Both the position numbers and the translations under genes were made by a program. A stretch of 53,416 nucleotides of DNA, from positions 1 through 53,416 of the forward strand of contig JAGWLR010000011.1 of the NCBI GenBank assembly GCA_028864885.1, in the 5' to 3' direction. Each line of letters starts with the position of its first letter. Position 1 is the first letter of the stretch. The stretch comes from Burkholderiales bacterium. GTDB taxonomy: Bacteria; Pseudomonadota; Gammaproteobacteria; Burkholderiales; Burkholderiaceae_C. Positions 45,171 to 53,416 of this stretch are shown here, one piece after another. Under the pieces are notes generated by a model. The model did not search any database. It was not told the origin of the DNA and saw only the letters and a list, made by a program, of their open reading frames with translations.

Positions 45171-45842
45171 ATGATGCGCTTGCTATTGCTGGAAGACGAT
45201 GCGGTGTTGGGTGAGGGATTGCGAGATTTTTTGCAGTCGGATGGGCATCAGGTGGACTGGGCGCGTCGACTCAGCGCCGCCCGCGCTTTGCAGGATGAGC
45301 CCTACGACGCCTTGTTGGTGGATTGGCAACTGCCCGATGGCTCCGGGCGCGAGTGGGTGGCAGCCCTGCGCCGCAGTGGCGATGCCAGGCCCATCCTGAT
45401 GTTGACAGCCCGAGACCTGTTGCAAGATCGGCTGGCCGGGCTGGAGAGTGGTGCAGACGACTATCTGGTCAAACCCTTTGCACCCGAAGAACTGGCGGCA
45501 CGGTTGATGGCGGTGTGGCGCCGTTCTGCGGGGGCCCCTGGCGGCCGGTTGCGGTTTGGTCCTGTGGAAGTTGACCTTCAGGCCCGGGCCGTTCAGTTGC
45601 AAGACGAAACCGGTGCCCATCCCGTTGAATTGACCGCGCGTGAGTGGACCTTGTTGCAAGCCCTGGCCACGCGTGCGGGGCGCATTGTGGCCAAAAGCGA
45701 CCTGGAGGGATTGATCCTGGGTTTGGACAGCGAGGTGTCGAGCAATGTGGTCGAGGTTCACATCGCCAATCTGCGGCGCAAGCTGGGGCGCGATCTCATC
45801 GATACGGTCCGCGGCCTGGGCTATCGCATTCATTCCACTTGA
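45171..45842 (+). CDS. OmpR/PhoB family response regulator
   Basis: 223 residues. The receiver domain has the acidic pair E8-D9-D10, phospho-acceptor Asp51 in LLVDWQLPDGSG, Thr79 and Lys101. The C-terminal winged helix (about 130-222) has ELTAREWTLLQAL, SNVVEVHIANLRRKLG and TVRGLGYRI. It is closest in feel to QseB/PmrA/CusR types. The gene is divergent from the RND operon and followed after 5 bases by a histidine kinase, so it probably controls metal efflux. A run of G (45164-45169) is the ribosome site; its spacing suits the second ATG at 45174 better than the first. Confidence 0.94.
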   Translation: MMRLLLLEDDAVLGEGLRDFLQSDGHQVDWARRLSAARALQDEPYDALLVDWQLPDGSGREWVAALRRSGDARPILMLTARDLLQDRLAGLESGADDYLVKPFAPEELAARLMAVWRRSAGAPGGRLRFGPVEVDLQARAVQLQDETGAHPVELTAREWTLLQALATRAGRIVAKSDLEGLILGLDSEVSSNVVEVHIANLRRKLGRDLIDTVRGLGYRIHST

Positions 45843-45847
45843 AGAAC

Positions 45848-47155
45848 ATGACGTCCATTCACGCCCGCATCTCCCAGATTGTGTTGATCCTGGCCGGCCT
45901 CAGCGGTCTGGGGATGCTGTTGATCCTGGGGGGCGTGTTGCACCGCTCGGTTGACACGGTGATGGATGAGGGCCTGCAAGAATCGGCCGAGCTGCTGTAC
46001 GGCCTGATGGCCGCCCACCCGGAACGCTTGGATGCCGTTGACGGCATCCTGCCAGCCCCGCCGCACAAGGAGGGAGTGGTTTGGCAGGTGGTGGATAACC
46101 ATGGATCGACCCGCCTGAGATCGCACCAGGCCCCAACCATCCCCCTGTCATCTCAAAGCGCCAAAGGATTTTCGGATCAACCCCGTTGGCGGGTGTATTC
46201 GATGCAGTTGGGTCAGGGCGGTGGCGTGCTTCACGTGGCCCAACGGGCCGGGGATCGATCTGCCACCCAATGGCAAGTGTTGGGCAGTGCCCTGGGCATG
46301 ATGTTGATCGTCGGCACGACTTTGGTGATGTGGCTGAATCGCCGCCTGCGATCCGAGTTGAAGCCCTTGCAGGATTTGTCCGAGGCTGTGGCCCGATTTG
46401 ACCCACTGGCCACCGAGGTCGGTCTGCCCGATCCAACCCGAGAGGAGCTGGTGCCCGTGATCAAGGCCATTCATGAATTGGGTGACCGATTGGCCAGCCA
46501 TGTGGCCCACGAAAGGGCCTTGGCGGCCCACTCAGCCCATGCTTTGCGAACGCCCTTGGCCGGAATCGATGCCCAACTGGCCGTGGCCATTCGACAAAGC
46601 GAAGGCCCCTTGCAGGCACGGTTGCTGCAAACGCGGGCCGCCGCCGCCAGGCTTCAACACGTGGTATCGGCCTTGATCAATCTGTTTCGCTCCGGTGGCG
46701 AGATGCGTTGGCAGCAGGTGTCGTTGGCTGAGCTGGTGGGCAACTTGCCCCTCAAAGGCGCACACGTCTCAGTTTTGTCCACCGAGCCCATCGAGGCCGA
46801 TCCTGATCTGCTCTCGGCAGCCTTGTTCAATCTGCTGGACAACTCGGTGCGACACCAGGCGTCCGAAATTGAGATTCGGGTGGAGTTGGGCGATCCATTC
46901 ACCGTTCTCAGCATCCTTGACAACGGCGAGGGGATCACGAGCGATCGCCTGGAGGTGGTCGAATCCGCCTTGAGAGGCGAGTCAACCGAATCCGGCCTGG
47001 GGCTGGGGTTGGCGATGACGCAATTGGTGGCGCGAGCCCACGGCGGGCAGGTTCAGATCCGAGCGCGGACCGACGGGCGATCAGGTGTGGAGGTTCTTCT
47101 CTCGTTGCAGCGCCACAGCCTGCTTGCCCAAGACCCAGGCGATCGCCAGCCATGA
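45848..47155 (+). CDS. Sensor histidine kinase
   Basis: 435 residues from the ATG at 45848. Two membrane helices (about 10-32 and 143-163) enclose a periplasmic domain of about 110 residues with no metal-ligand-rich motif. Then a linker, a dimerisation helix with phospho-acceptor His231 in HSAHALRTPLAG, and an ATPase domain with N-box LFNLLDNSVRH, G1 ILDNGEGI and G2 ESGLGLGLAM. It partners the response regulator 5 bases upstream. Its last 75 bases overlap in antisense with the 3' end of the convergent transporter gene. Confidence 0.92.
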   Translation: MTSIHARISQIVLILAGLSGLGMLLILGGVLHRSVDTVMDEGLQESAELLYGLMAAHPERLDAVDGILPAPPHKEGVVWQVVDNHGSTRLRSHQAPTIPLSSQSAKGFSDQPRWRVYSMQLGQGGGVLHVAQRAGDRSATQWQVLGSALGMMLIVGTTLVMWLNRRLRSELKPLQDLSEAVARFDPLATEVGLPDPTREELVPVIKAIHELGDRLASHVAHERALAAHSAHALRTPLAGIDAQLAVAIRQSEGPLQARLLQTRAAAARLQHVVSALINLFRSGGEMRWQQVSLAELVGNLPLKGAHVSVLSTEPIEADPDLLSAALFNLLDNSVRHQASEIEIRVELGDPFTVLSILDNGEGITSDRLEVVESALRGESTESGLGLGLAMTQLVARAHGGQVQIRARTDGRSGVEVLLSLQRHSLLAQDPGDRQP

Positions 47156-48382
47156 CAAGCTGATCGGAACGGACAGCCATAACATCGCTCCGGACGAGAT
47201 CCCCAGGCCCCGCAGCCCACTGAGCAACCAGATCGAACTGGTGTCACCGGTTCGATGCACCAGGGTGTCGATCACGTTCTTGGCGCGGTATTTTTGTTCT
47301 GGCGGCAACACATTGAACAAGGTTTCGCGAGCCGGTTTGCTGATCGCGTATTCGCCTGCTCGTCGCACCACGCCCAGGATCAGCAAGATGGTGACCACCG
47401 GCATGGCCGCCAGCACTGCGTAGCCCACCACGGAAATGGCCGGCATGGCCATCAGCAGGGCGCGTGTGCCCAGGCGACGAATCAGCGGGGCGAACGCCCC
47501 GATCTGGATCAGCAGTGTCACCCCATTGACCAGCAGGTCGACACCCGCCAGCAACTGAGTGCGGTCCGTGCTGTTTTGAAATGCCTTGGGCACCAGCTCG
47601 GTTTGTTGAAAATACAGCAACGAAGACAGCAAGGCATAGGCAAACAGAAAGCCGCAAATACCCAGCAGGTAGGGGGACCGAATCACGTCGACCAAACCGC
47701 TCAATAGCCCGCCTTTGAACGCGTGTTCATCGCGCTCGGCCTCGTCGGGGGTGCCATCCAGATCCAGCCTGGGATGTCGTGCATGCCATTGACGCAGGCG
47801 CCAGATGGCCCCGACGCACACCATCAGCAGCATCGCCGAAACCACCACCAAGCCCTTGGGGCCCAGGGGGCGCACCAGTGCCGCGGTGACAACCGGCCCG
47901 CACAAGGCCCCGGCTGTGCCGCCGGCGGCGATGAACCCATACAGGCGTTGTGCTTGCTGTGTGGTGAACAGATCGGCCATGAAGCTCCAGAACACGGAGA
48001 TGGCAAACAAGTTGAACACGCTCACCCAGACGAAGAACACGCGTGCCACCCAAGGCGACTGCTGCCCCTCAAACAACAGCACACCATGAAACATCAGCAA
48101 ATTGCTGGCAAAGAAGGCGTAGAGCCAGGGCAACAAACGACGGCGCTCAAAGCGCCGGGTCAGCCACCCAAACACGGGCACCAGCCCCACCATGCAGATG
48201 AACACGGCAGAGAACAGTTCTTTCAGAACATCCGGCCCAAGCTGGATCCCCATTTCGTCGCGCAGCGGACGCAGCACGTAATACGCCGCCAGCAATGAAA
48301 AGAAGTAGACGAAAGACCATCCCGCGGCGACGCCTTCGTCACCTTCGGTCTGAACCAATTGCGTCAGCAGGCGAGACAGCAC
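47081..48382 (-). CDS. TlcC/NTP-NDP exchange-like MFS transporter
   Basis: 433 residues with 12 predicted membrane helices. SFVYFFSLLAAYYVLRPLRDEMG in helix 1 and ISKPARETLFNVLPPEQKYRAKNVIDTLVHRTGD towards the C-terminus are the signatures of the group often annotated as ATP/ADP translocase-like or NTP/NDP exchange MFS proteins (COG3202-like). In obligate intracellular bacteria true members import host ATP; in free-living bacteria the substrate is unknown. It lies 4 bases after serB on the same strand, so the two are co-transcribed. The C-terminus overlaps the histidine kinase gene by 75 bases tail to tail. Confidence 0.85.
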   Translation of the reverse strand: MLSRLLTQLVQTEGDEGVAAGWSFVYFFSLLAAYYVLRPLRDEMGIQLGPDVLKELFSAVFICMVGLVPVFGWLTRRFERRRLLPWLYAFFASNLLMFHGVLLFEGQQSPWVARVFFVWVSVFNLFAISVFWSFMADLFTTQQAQRLYGFIAAGGTAGALCGPVVTAALVRPLGPKGLVVVSAMLLMVCVGAIWRLRQWHARHPRLDLDGTPDEAERDEHAFKGGLLSGLVDVIRSPYLLGICGFLFAYALLSSLLYFQQTELVPKAFQNSTDRTQLLAGVDLLVNGVTLLIQIGAFAPLIRRLGTRALLMAMPAISVVGYAVLAAMPVVTILLILGVVRRAGEYAISKPARETLFNVLPPEQKYRAKNVIDTLVHRTGDTSSIWLLSGLRGLGISSGAMLWLSVPISLSWLAIAWVLGKQAVALQREKNLHT

Positions 48383-48386
48383 GAGG

Positions 48387-49106
48387 TCAACGCACGACTT
48401 CCAGCACCCGATCCAGGCCGCCTTCGTTGATGGCGATCATGGCCTGTTCACGCACCTTGGGTTTGGCGTGATAGGCCACACTGAGGCCGGCCACGCCCAT
48501 CATCAGCAAGTCGTTGGCACCATCGCCTACAGCAATCGCCTGTTGGGGATCGCAGCCGATGCGTGCACACAGATTCAACAGGTGCTGCTTTTTGGCTTCG
48601 CCATCCACGATGTCGCCCAGCACCCGCCCGGTCAACAGGCCGCCTTCGATCTCCAGCGTGTTCGAGTGCGCTTCGTGCATGGCAAGGCGGGCCTTGACGC
48701 GGTCGGCAAAGAAGGTGAACCCTCCCGACACCAACAAGGTTTGCAGCCCGCTTGCTTTGGCTGCCTCGATCAACTCTGGCGCACCCGGGTTGATTTTCAG
48801 TCGCTGATCGTAGACTTCTTGAAGCGATTCAGCCGGCACCCCTTTCAACAGGGCCACCCGGCGGCGCAGGCTGTCTTTGAAGTCGGTGATTTCACCCCGC
48901 ATGGCCGCCTCGGTGATGGCAGCCACTTCGGCTTTCTTGCCCACCGCATCAGCGATCTCGTCAATGCATTCGATGCTGATCAACGTCGAGTCCATGTCGA
49001 ACGCGATGGCCTTGAATGCACTGAGCGTCAGCGGGGGAACAAAACGTTGAATGACAAGGCCGGGGGCGAATTCTTGAGCGGACATGGTCGAAAGCGTTGG
49101 GTTCAC
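48387..49106 (-). CDS. serB: Phosphoserine phosphatase
   Basis: 239 residues, a HAD-family enzyme making the last step of serine synthesis. Motif I FDMDSTLISIECIDEIAD (nucleophile and acid Asp), motif II LLVSGGFTFFADRV, motif III Lys in EAKKQHL and motif IV VGDGANDLLMMGVAGLSVAYHAKP are all present. It lacks the N-terminal ACT-like region of the longer E. coli enzyme, as many betaproteobacterial SerB proteins do. An alternative start at the Met of MSAQEF (residue 8) is possible. The TlcC-like transporter follows after 4 bases. Its 5' side faces the TfoX-domain gene. Confidence 0.95.
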   Translation of the reverse strand: MNPTLSTMSAQEFAPGLVIQRFVPPLTLSAFKAIAFDMDSTLISIECIDEIADAVGKKAEVAAITEAAMRGEITDFKDSLRRRVALLKGVPAESLQEVYDQRLKINPGAPELIEAAKASGLQTLLVSGGFTFFADRVKARLAMHEAHSNTLEIEGGLLTGRVLGDIVDGEAKKQHLLNLCARIGCDPQQAIAVGDGANDLLMMGVAGLSVAYHAKPKVREQAMIAINEGGLDRVLEVVR

Positions 49107-49194
49107 TCGGTGGCAAGCGCGCCACCTTGAAGGTTAAGATTATCGCCGCTGGTTGATCAACTGGCAGTTGGGCGCTTTGCACCTGGAGGCAATC

Positions 49195-49584
49195 ATGGGG
49201 TCATTGAAACCAGTCACGCCAAAGCAGGCCTTTGCCCAATTTATTGTCGAACAGATGGCGGGCTTGGGGCCCGTTCAAGCCAAGGCCATGTTCGGTGGCT
49301 TTGGCCTTTACCTGCAGGGCCTGATGTTTTCCTTGATTCTGGACGACACCGTCTACATCAAGGTAGACGATGCTTCTCGTGAGCGTTTCGAATCTCAAGG
49401 CCTCGAGCCATTTCGCTATGAGGCCAAAGGCAAGGTCGCGTCACTCAAATACTTTCAAGCCCCCGCAGAGGCCTACGACGATCCGTCGGCGATGATGGCG
49501 TGGGCCCGACTCGGTTACGAGGCTGCAGTTCGGCAGCATGGTCAGTCTGGCCGCACGCGGCGCCGCTCGACGGTTAAACCTTGA
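49195..49584 (+). CDS. TfoX/Sxy N-terminal domain protein
   Basis: 129 residues from the ATG at 49195, which has GGAGG 5 bases upstream. AKAMFGGFGLYLQGLMFSLILDDTVYIKVDD and the RYEAKGKVASLKYFQAPAEAYDD segment are the TfoX N-terminal fold. The C-terminal TfoX domain, found in competence regulator Sxy, is missing; a short basic tail (SGRTRRRSTVKP) ends the protein. Single-domain members are widespread and of unknown role, so a competence function should not be assumed. The last 11 bases overlap the convergent mfd gene. Confidence 0.88.
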   Translation: MGSLKPVTPKQAFAQFIVEQMAGLGPVQAKAMFGGFGLYLQGLMFSLILDDTVYIKVDDASRERFESQGLEPFRYEAKGKVASLKYFQAPAEAYDDPSAMMAWARLGYEAAVRQHGQSGRTRRRSTVKP

Positions 49585-52500
49585 TCGGTTGCCCCAGTGA
49601 CCGAAGCAGGTCTCGAACGTATTGCGCACGATCCTTTGGGTCCTTGAGTTCTTTTTCGATCCGAAGCTTGTCGTTGCCTGCCAACTTGATGTGCTTGTTC
49701 TTCTGAACCAGCTCAATGATGCGCATGGGTTCGATCGGTGGATTGGGTCGGAAGGTGATGTTGATCACCCCGGGCGCCGCGTCAATCTTGATCACTCCAT
49801 AGGGTTTGGCCATCACGCGCAGCTTGTGGGTATCAAACAGTGCTTGTGCCTGGGGCGGCAGTTTGCCGAACCGGTCGACGATCTCCTCCAGCATGGTTTC
49901 GATCTTGTCGAGTGAATCGGTTGTGGCCAGGCGTTTGTACAAACTCAGTCGCACATGCACGTCGCCGCAGTAGGCGTCGGGCAGCAGGGCCGGGGCGTGT
50001 AGATTGATATCGGTGTTGCTGCCGAACATGCCCAGCGGAGACAGCAGGTCGGGCTCTTTGCCTGCCTTGAGTGCCCGCACGGCTTCGGCCAGCATCTCGT
50101 TGTAGAGCTGGAAACCCACTTCCATCATGTTGCCGCTCTGACTGTCGCCCAGCACCTCGCCGGCGCCACGGATTTCCAGGTCATGCATGGCCAGGTAAAA
50201 GCCAGAGCCCAGCTCTTCCATGTTCTGGATGGCTTCAAGTCGTTGGGACGCTTGTTTGGTCAGCCCCTCCACATCGGGCACCAGCAGGTAAGCATAGGCC
50301 TGGTGGTGCGAGCGCCCCACGCGGCCGCGCAACTGATGCAGCTGCGCCAGACCGAATTTGTCGGCACGGCTGATGATGATGGTGTTGGCCGAGGGCACGT
50401 CAATGCCCGTTTCGATGATGGTGGAGCACAGCAGTACGTTGTAGCGCTGGGCCACGAAGTCGCGCATCACACGCTCCAACTCACGCTCTGGCATCTGGCC
50501 GTGGGCTACGGCGATGCGGGCCTCGGGCAGCAATTCCGTCAACTTGTCGCGGCGGTTCTCGATCGTCTCCACTTCGTTGTGCAGGAAGTAGATCTGTCCG
50601 CCGCGCTTCAATTCGCGCAGCACTGCTTCGCGAATCACGCTTGAGTTCTCATTGCGCACAAAGGTCTTGATGGCCAGGCGGCGTTGTGGCGCCGTGGCGA
50701 TCACGCTGAGATCGCGCAAGCCCTCCATGGCCATGCCCAAGGTGCGGGGAATAGGCGTGGCCGTGAGGGTCAGCACATCGATATCGGCCCGCATCGCCTT
50801 GATGGCCTCTTTATGGCGCACGCCAAAGCGGTGTTCTTCGTCAATGATGAGCAAACCCAGGCGCTTGAACTTCACCGATTCGCTCAACAGCTTGTGCGTC
50901 CCCACCACGATGTCAATGGTGCCGTCTTCAATGCCTTGCATCGCCACCTTGATTTCTTTGGCAGAACGGAAGCGCGACATTTCGGCCACCTTGATCGGCC
51001 ATTGGGCAAAGCGATCTGAGATGTTCTGGTAATGCTGTTCCGCCAACAAGGTGGTGGGCGCCAGCAGGGCCACTTGCTTGCCGCAGGTCGCCGCCAGGAA
51101 CATGGCGCGCAGGGCCACTTCGGTCTTGCCAAAGCCCACATCGCCGCACACCAAGCGGTCCATGGGCCGGGGGCTGATCATGTCCTGGATGACCGCATGA
51201 ATGGCCGCCAACTGATCAGGCGTTTCTTCAAAGCCGAAGCTGGCGGCAAAGGCTTCATAGTCCTGCGCATTGAAGCGGAAGGCGTAGCCTTCACGAGCGG
51301 CACGGCGAGCATACAGGTTCAGCAACTCTGCGGCGGTGTCTCGCACTTGCTCGGCGGCCTTGCGCTTGGCCTTATCCCATTGGCCTGAACCCAGCTTGTG
51401 CAGGGGCGCTTCTTCCGGACTGACGCCGGTGTAGCGGCTGATCAGGTGCAATTGCGAAACCGGCACATACAGCGTGGCCTTGTCCGCATATTCGAGGTGC
51501 AGGAACTCGGATGGGCCATCGCCCAGATCCAGATTGATCAGCCCCTGGTAGCGTCCGATGCCATGGTTGGCATGCACCACCGGGTCTCCCACATTCAGCT
51601 CGGACAAGTCCTTGATGAGCGAGTCGACGTCGGTTGCCTGCTCCGCTTTGCGTCGACGGCGGGTGGTCGGCGCGGCATCAAACAGCTCGGTTTCGGTGAT
51701 GAATTGCAGGCCTTGGCCCGGCTGACCCGGTTCTTGCCAGATGAAGCCGCCAGCCAAAGGGGCAACCACCATGGCGCGCGGGTGATCGCTTTCCGCAAAG
51801 GCCTGCAGGGTGTCGACGGCGGGCAGTTCGATGCGATGGTCGCGCAGCAATTCCAGCAGGCTTTCGCGGCGGCCTGCGCTCTCGGCCACGATCAGGGTGC
51901 GATAAGTTGTTTGCGAGAGATATTGCTCAAGCCTGCGCAAAGGGTCTTGCCCCCCACGCTCCACACTCAGGCTGGGCAGCGGGCGAGCCCAGTCCACGGG
52001 TTCGCTACCTCGGATGGCCAACTGGGCGTGGGCATTGGCTAAGGTGAAAAAGTCCTCTGGCTTGAGAAACAGATCCTCTGGTGGCAGGATGGGGCGTTCC
52101 GGGTCGTGCTGCAAAAAGCGATGCCGCTCGCGCGTTTCAACCCAGAAGCGACGCAGCGCTTCGTCGATGTCGCCATGCAGCACCACCTGAGCCTCGGCAC
52201 CCAGGTGCTGGAAGATCGTGGCCGTTTCGTCAAAGAAGAGCGGCAGGTAGTACTCAATGCCCGCGGTGGCCACGCCCGTGCCGATGTCTTTGTAGATGCG
52301 CGATTTGGTGGGGTCGCCCTCAATGCGTTCGCGCCAGCGGTTACGGAAGGCGCCGCGTGCGGCCTCATCCATGGGGAACTCGCGCCCCGGCAGCAGCCTG
52401 ACTTCGGGCACGGGGTACAGGCTGCGCTGGGTGTCCGGGTCAAACGTGCGGATCGAATCGACCTCGTCCCCGAACAAGTCCACCCGGTAGGGCACAGGCG

Positions 52501-53050
52501 AGCCCATCGGGTACAAGTCGATCAGTCCGCCGCGTACCGCGTATTCGCCGGGCGAGACAACCTGGCTAACGTGGTTGTAGCCCGCCAAGGTCAACTGCGA
52601 TTTCAGCTTGGCTTCGTCCAGCTTCTGCCTTTGCTTGAAATGAAAGGTGTAAGCAGCCAGAAAGGAGGGCGGAGCCAGTCGCGTGAGCGCCGTGGTGGCG
52701 GGCAACAAAACCAAATCCACGCCCGTTTCCGCCTTCACACCTTGCTGCACCCGCCACAAGGTAGCCAGTCGCTCCGAGATCAAATCCTGGTGCGGCGAGA
52801 ACGTGTCGTAAGGCAGGGTTTCCCAGTCGGGGAAGATTGCGCAACGCAGACTTGGCTGAAAGAAGGCCATTTCGTCCAGCAAGCGCGCCGCATCGGCCGG
52901 GTCGGCCACGATGACGGCGGTGAGCTTGCCCGCCTGCTTCTGTGTCACCGCGAACTGGCTGATCAGCAGGGCATCAGATGAGCCAATGGGCCTGGGCAGG
53001 GCAAAGCGTTTGCCGGTGGACAGACTGGGAATCGAAAGCTTAGGAAGCAT
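49574..53050 (-). CDS. mfd: Transcription-repair coupling factor
   Basis: 1158 residues. Mfd removes RNA polymerase stalled at DNA damage and recruits UvrA. In order: a UvrB-like N-terminal module (about 1-340, with DWETLPYDTFSPHQDLISERL), a CarD-like polymerase-interaction domain (GDPVVHANHGIGRYQGL, LHLEYADKATLYVPVSQLHLISRY), a RecG-like motor with Walker A GDVGFGKTEVA, Walker B IIDEEHRFG, TATPIPRTLGMA and QLRGRVGRS, and the C-terminal TRCF domain. The ATG at 53050 is chosen over 53080 since conserved sequence starts at MLPKLS. It is divergent from ispD across 100 bases. Confidence 0.97.
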   Translation of the reverse strand: MLPKLSIPSLSTGKRFALPRPIGSSDALLISQFAVTQKQAGKLTAVIVADPADAARLLDEMAFFQPSLRCAIFPDWETLPYDTFSPHQDLISERLATLWRVQQGVKAETGVDLVLLPATTALTRLAPPSFLAAYTFHFKQRQKLDEAKLKSQLTLAGYNHVSQVVSPGEYAVRGGLIDLYPMGSPVPYRVDLFGDEVDSIRTFDPDTQRSLYPVPEVRLLPGREFPMDEAARGAFRNRWRERIEGDPTKSRIYKDIGTGVATAGIEYYLPLFFDETATIFQHLGAEAQVVLHGDIDEALRRFWVETRERHRFLQHDPERPILPPEDLFLKPEDFFTLANAHAQLAIRGSEPVDWARPLPSLSVERGGQDPLRRLEQYLSQTTYRTLIVAESAGRRESLLELLRDHRIELPAVDTLQAFAESDHPRAMVVAPLAGGFIWQEPGQPGQGLQFITETELFDAAPTTRRRRKAEQATDVDSLIKDLSELNVGDPVVHANHGIGRYQGLINLDLGDGPSEFLHLEYADKATLYVPVSQLHLISRYTGVSPEEAPLHKLGSGQWDKAKRKAAEQVRDTAAELLNLYARRAAREGYAFRFNAQDYEAFAASFGFEETPDQLAAIHAVIQDMISPRPMDRLVCGDVGFGKTEVALRAMFLAATCGKQVALLAPTTLLAEQHYQNISDRFAQWPIKVAEMSRFRSAKEIKVAMQGIEDGTIDIVVGTHKLLSESVKFKRLGLLIIDEEHRFGVRHKEAIKAMRADIDVLTLTATPIPRTLGMAMEGLRDLSVIATAPQRRLAIKTFVRNENSSVIREAVLRELKRGGQIYFLHNEVETIENRRDKLTELLPEARIAVAHGQMPERELERVMRDFVAQRYNVLLCSTIIETGIDVPSANTIIISRADKFGLAQLHQLRGRVGRSHHQAYAYLLVPDVEGLTKQASQRLEAIQNMEELGSGFYLAMHDLEIRGAGEVLGDSQSGNMMEVGFQLYNEMLAEAVRALKAGKEPDLLSPLGMFGSNTDINLHAPALLPDAYCGDVHVRLSLYKRLATTDSLDKIETMLEEIVDRFGKLPPQAQALFDTHKLRVMAKPYGVIKIDAAPGVINITFRPNPPIEPMRIIELVQKNKHIKLAGNDKLRIEKELKDPKDRAQYVRDLLRSLGQPIKV

Positions 53051-53124
53051 AACCGCGCAGAAATGACAAAGCGCCCGCAAATCACCCCAGGTGGGATGTG
53101 CAGGCGTGTGGCAGACGAGTTAGC

Positions 53125-53145
53125 GATTGTAGGTGCGCGACAATC
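53125..53145. repeat. Inverted repeat in mfd-ispD promoter region
   Basis: GATTGT and ACAATC are perfect 6-base arms around AGGTGCGCG, 5 bases before the ispD ATG. No Shine-Dalgarno precedes ispD, only a C run. The element may be an operator or chance. Confidence 0.25.
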
Positions 53146-53150
53146 CCCCC

Positions 53151-53416
53151 ATGTCGCTCACGATTGCTTCCTCTGATTTTCAACCGCGTTGCTTTGCTTT
53201 GGTGCCCTGTGCCGGGGTGGGCGAGCGAGCCGGGGCGGGTGGCCCCAAGCAGTACCACTCCATCGCAGGCCGTCCCATGGTGGCTCACACCCTGGCGTCT
53301 TTGCGCGCCGTGTCTCGCATCGAAGCCACTCTGGTCGTGCTGTCGCCTGACGACGACCAATTCGAGCAGCACGTGCCCGAATGGCATGGCGCACAGGCGT
53401 GGGTGGCGCGGGTGGG
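53151..53416 (+). CDS. ispD: IspD, 2-C-methyl-D-erythritol 4-phosphate cytidylyltransferase (partial)
   Basis: The first 88 codons are present and the gene runs off the window. The product starts MSLTIASSDFQPRCFALVPC, followed by AGVGERAGAGGPKQYHSIAG, which is the CTP-binding signature of IspD (usually PAAGxGxRMGxxxPKQY; here PCAG), then GRPMVAHTLASL. It couples CTP to methylerythritol phosphate in the non-mevalonate isoprenoid pathway. Head-to-head arrangement with mfd is common in Burkholderiales. No Shine-Dalgarno is seen, only CCCCCC before the ATG. Confidence 0.93.
   Translation, partial: MSLTIASSDFQPRCFALVPCAGVGERAGAGGPKQYHSIAGRPMVAHTLASLRAVSRIEATLVVLSPDDDQFEQHVPEWHGAQAWVARV

Noticed and set aside
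49195-49584. Sxy/TfoX competence regulator
   Set aside because: Only the N-terminal domain is present, so a competence role is not supported.
1-53416. Mobile elements, CRISPR arrays and RNA genes
   Set aside because: No transposase or integrase motifs, no regularly spaced repeats, and no tRNA-like cloverleaf was found in any gap.

Overview
The window reads as a chromosomal segment of a GC-rich Gram-negative betaproteobacterium, most likely order Burkholderiales (Aquabacterium/Rubrivivax/Leptothrix-like; this placement is inference from gene content). The pointers are NAD de novo synthesis by nadB/nadA/nadC, a PEP-CTERM/exosortase-associated exopolysaccharide module, a NodT-EmrA-EmrB efflux operon, an heavy-metal RND system, and mfd divergent from ispD. 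I see no rRNA, tRNA, CRISPR array, insertion sequence or prophage. Coding density is high and no gene-free stretch exceeds about 225 bases.

Layout. 1-4.9 kb: a secreted DUF1566-type protein with a variant PEP-CTERM tail (+), a shared terminator, then leftward ABC exporter, thyA, folA and terC. 4.9-9.8 kb: a MarR regulator and a three-gene efflux operon, divergent from the ABC exporter, with a palindrome inside the apparent promoter. 9.8-21.1 kb: housekeeping genes (chemoreceptor, miaA, Bcr-type MFS, RluF-type pseudouridine synthase, mutL, dedA, N-acetylmuramoyl-L-alanine amidase, tsaE, queG). 21-28 kb: a quinone oxidoreductase, an ArnT-like glycosyltransferase, nadB, and leftward nadA-nadC-comFB. 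28-32.4 kb: a leftward envelope cassette of LPG-synthase-like membrane protein, ArnC/GtrB-like GT2, GT39 and PAP2 phosphatase.

32.5-38 kb holds the most unusual part: a leftward three-gene PEP-CTERM-associated polysaccharide locus. It has a TIGR03016-like outer membrane protein, then a single 730-residue protein joining an ExeA-like secretion ATPase to a UDP-GlcNAc 2-epimerase-like domain with several catalytic residues replaced, then an EpsB-type initiating sugar transferase followed by a strong terminator. No exosortase, polymerase or flippase is present here, so the locus looks like a satellite of a larger system elsewhere.

38-53.4 kb: an RraA family gene, an HDOD protein, a leftward CzcB-CzcA-CzcC type RND system divergent from its likely two-component regulator (with 11-bp-period repeats between them), a TlcC-like transporter, serB, a TfoX N-terminal domain protein, mfd, and the 5' end of ispD, which is cut by the window edge.

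Most calls rest on recognisable motifs and lengths; no database search was run. Comparisons with reference proteins are from memory.
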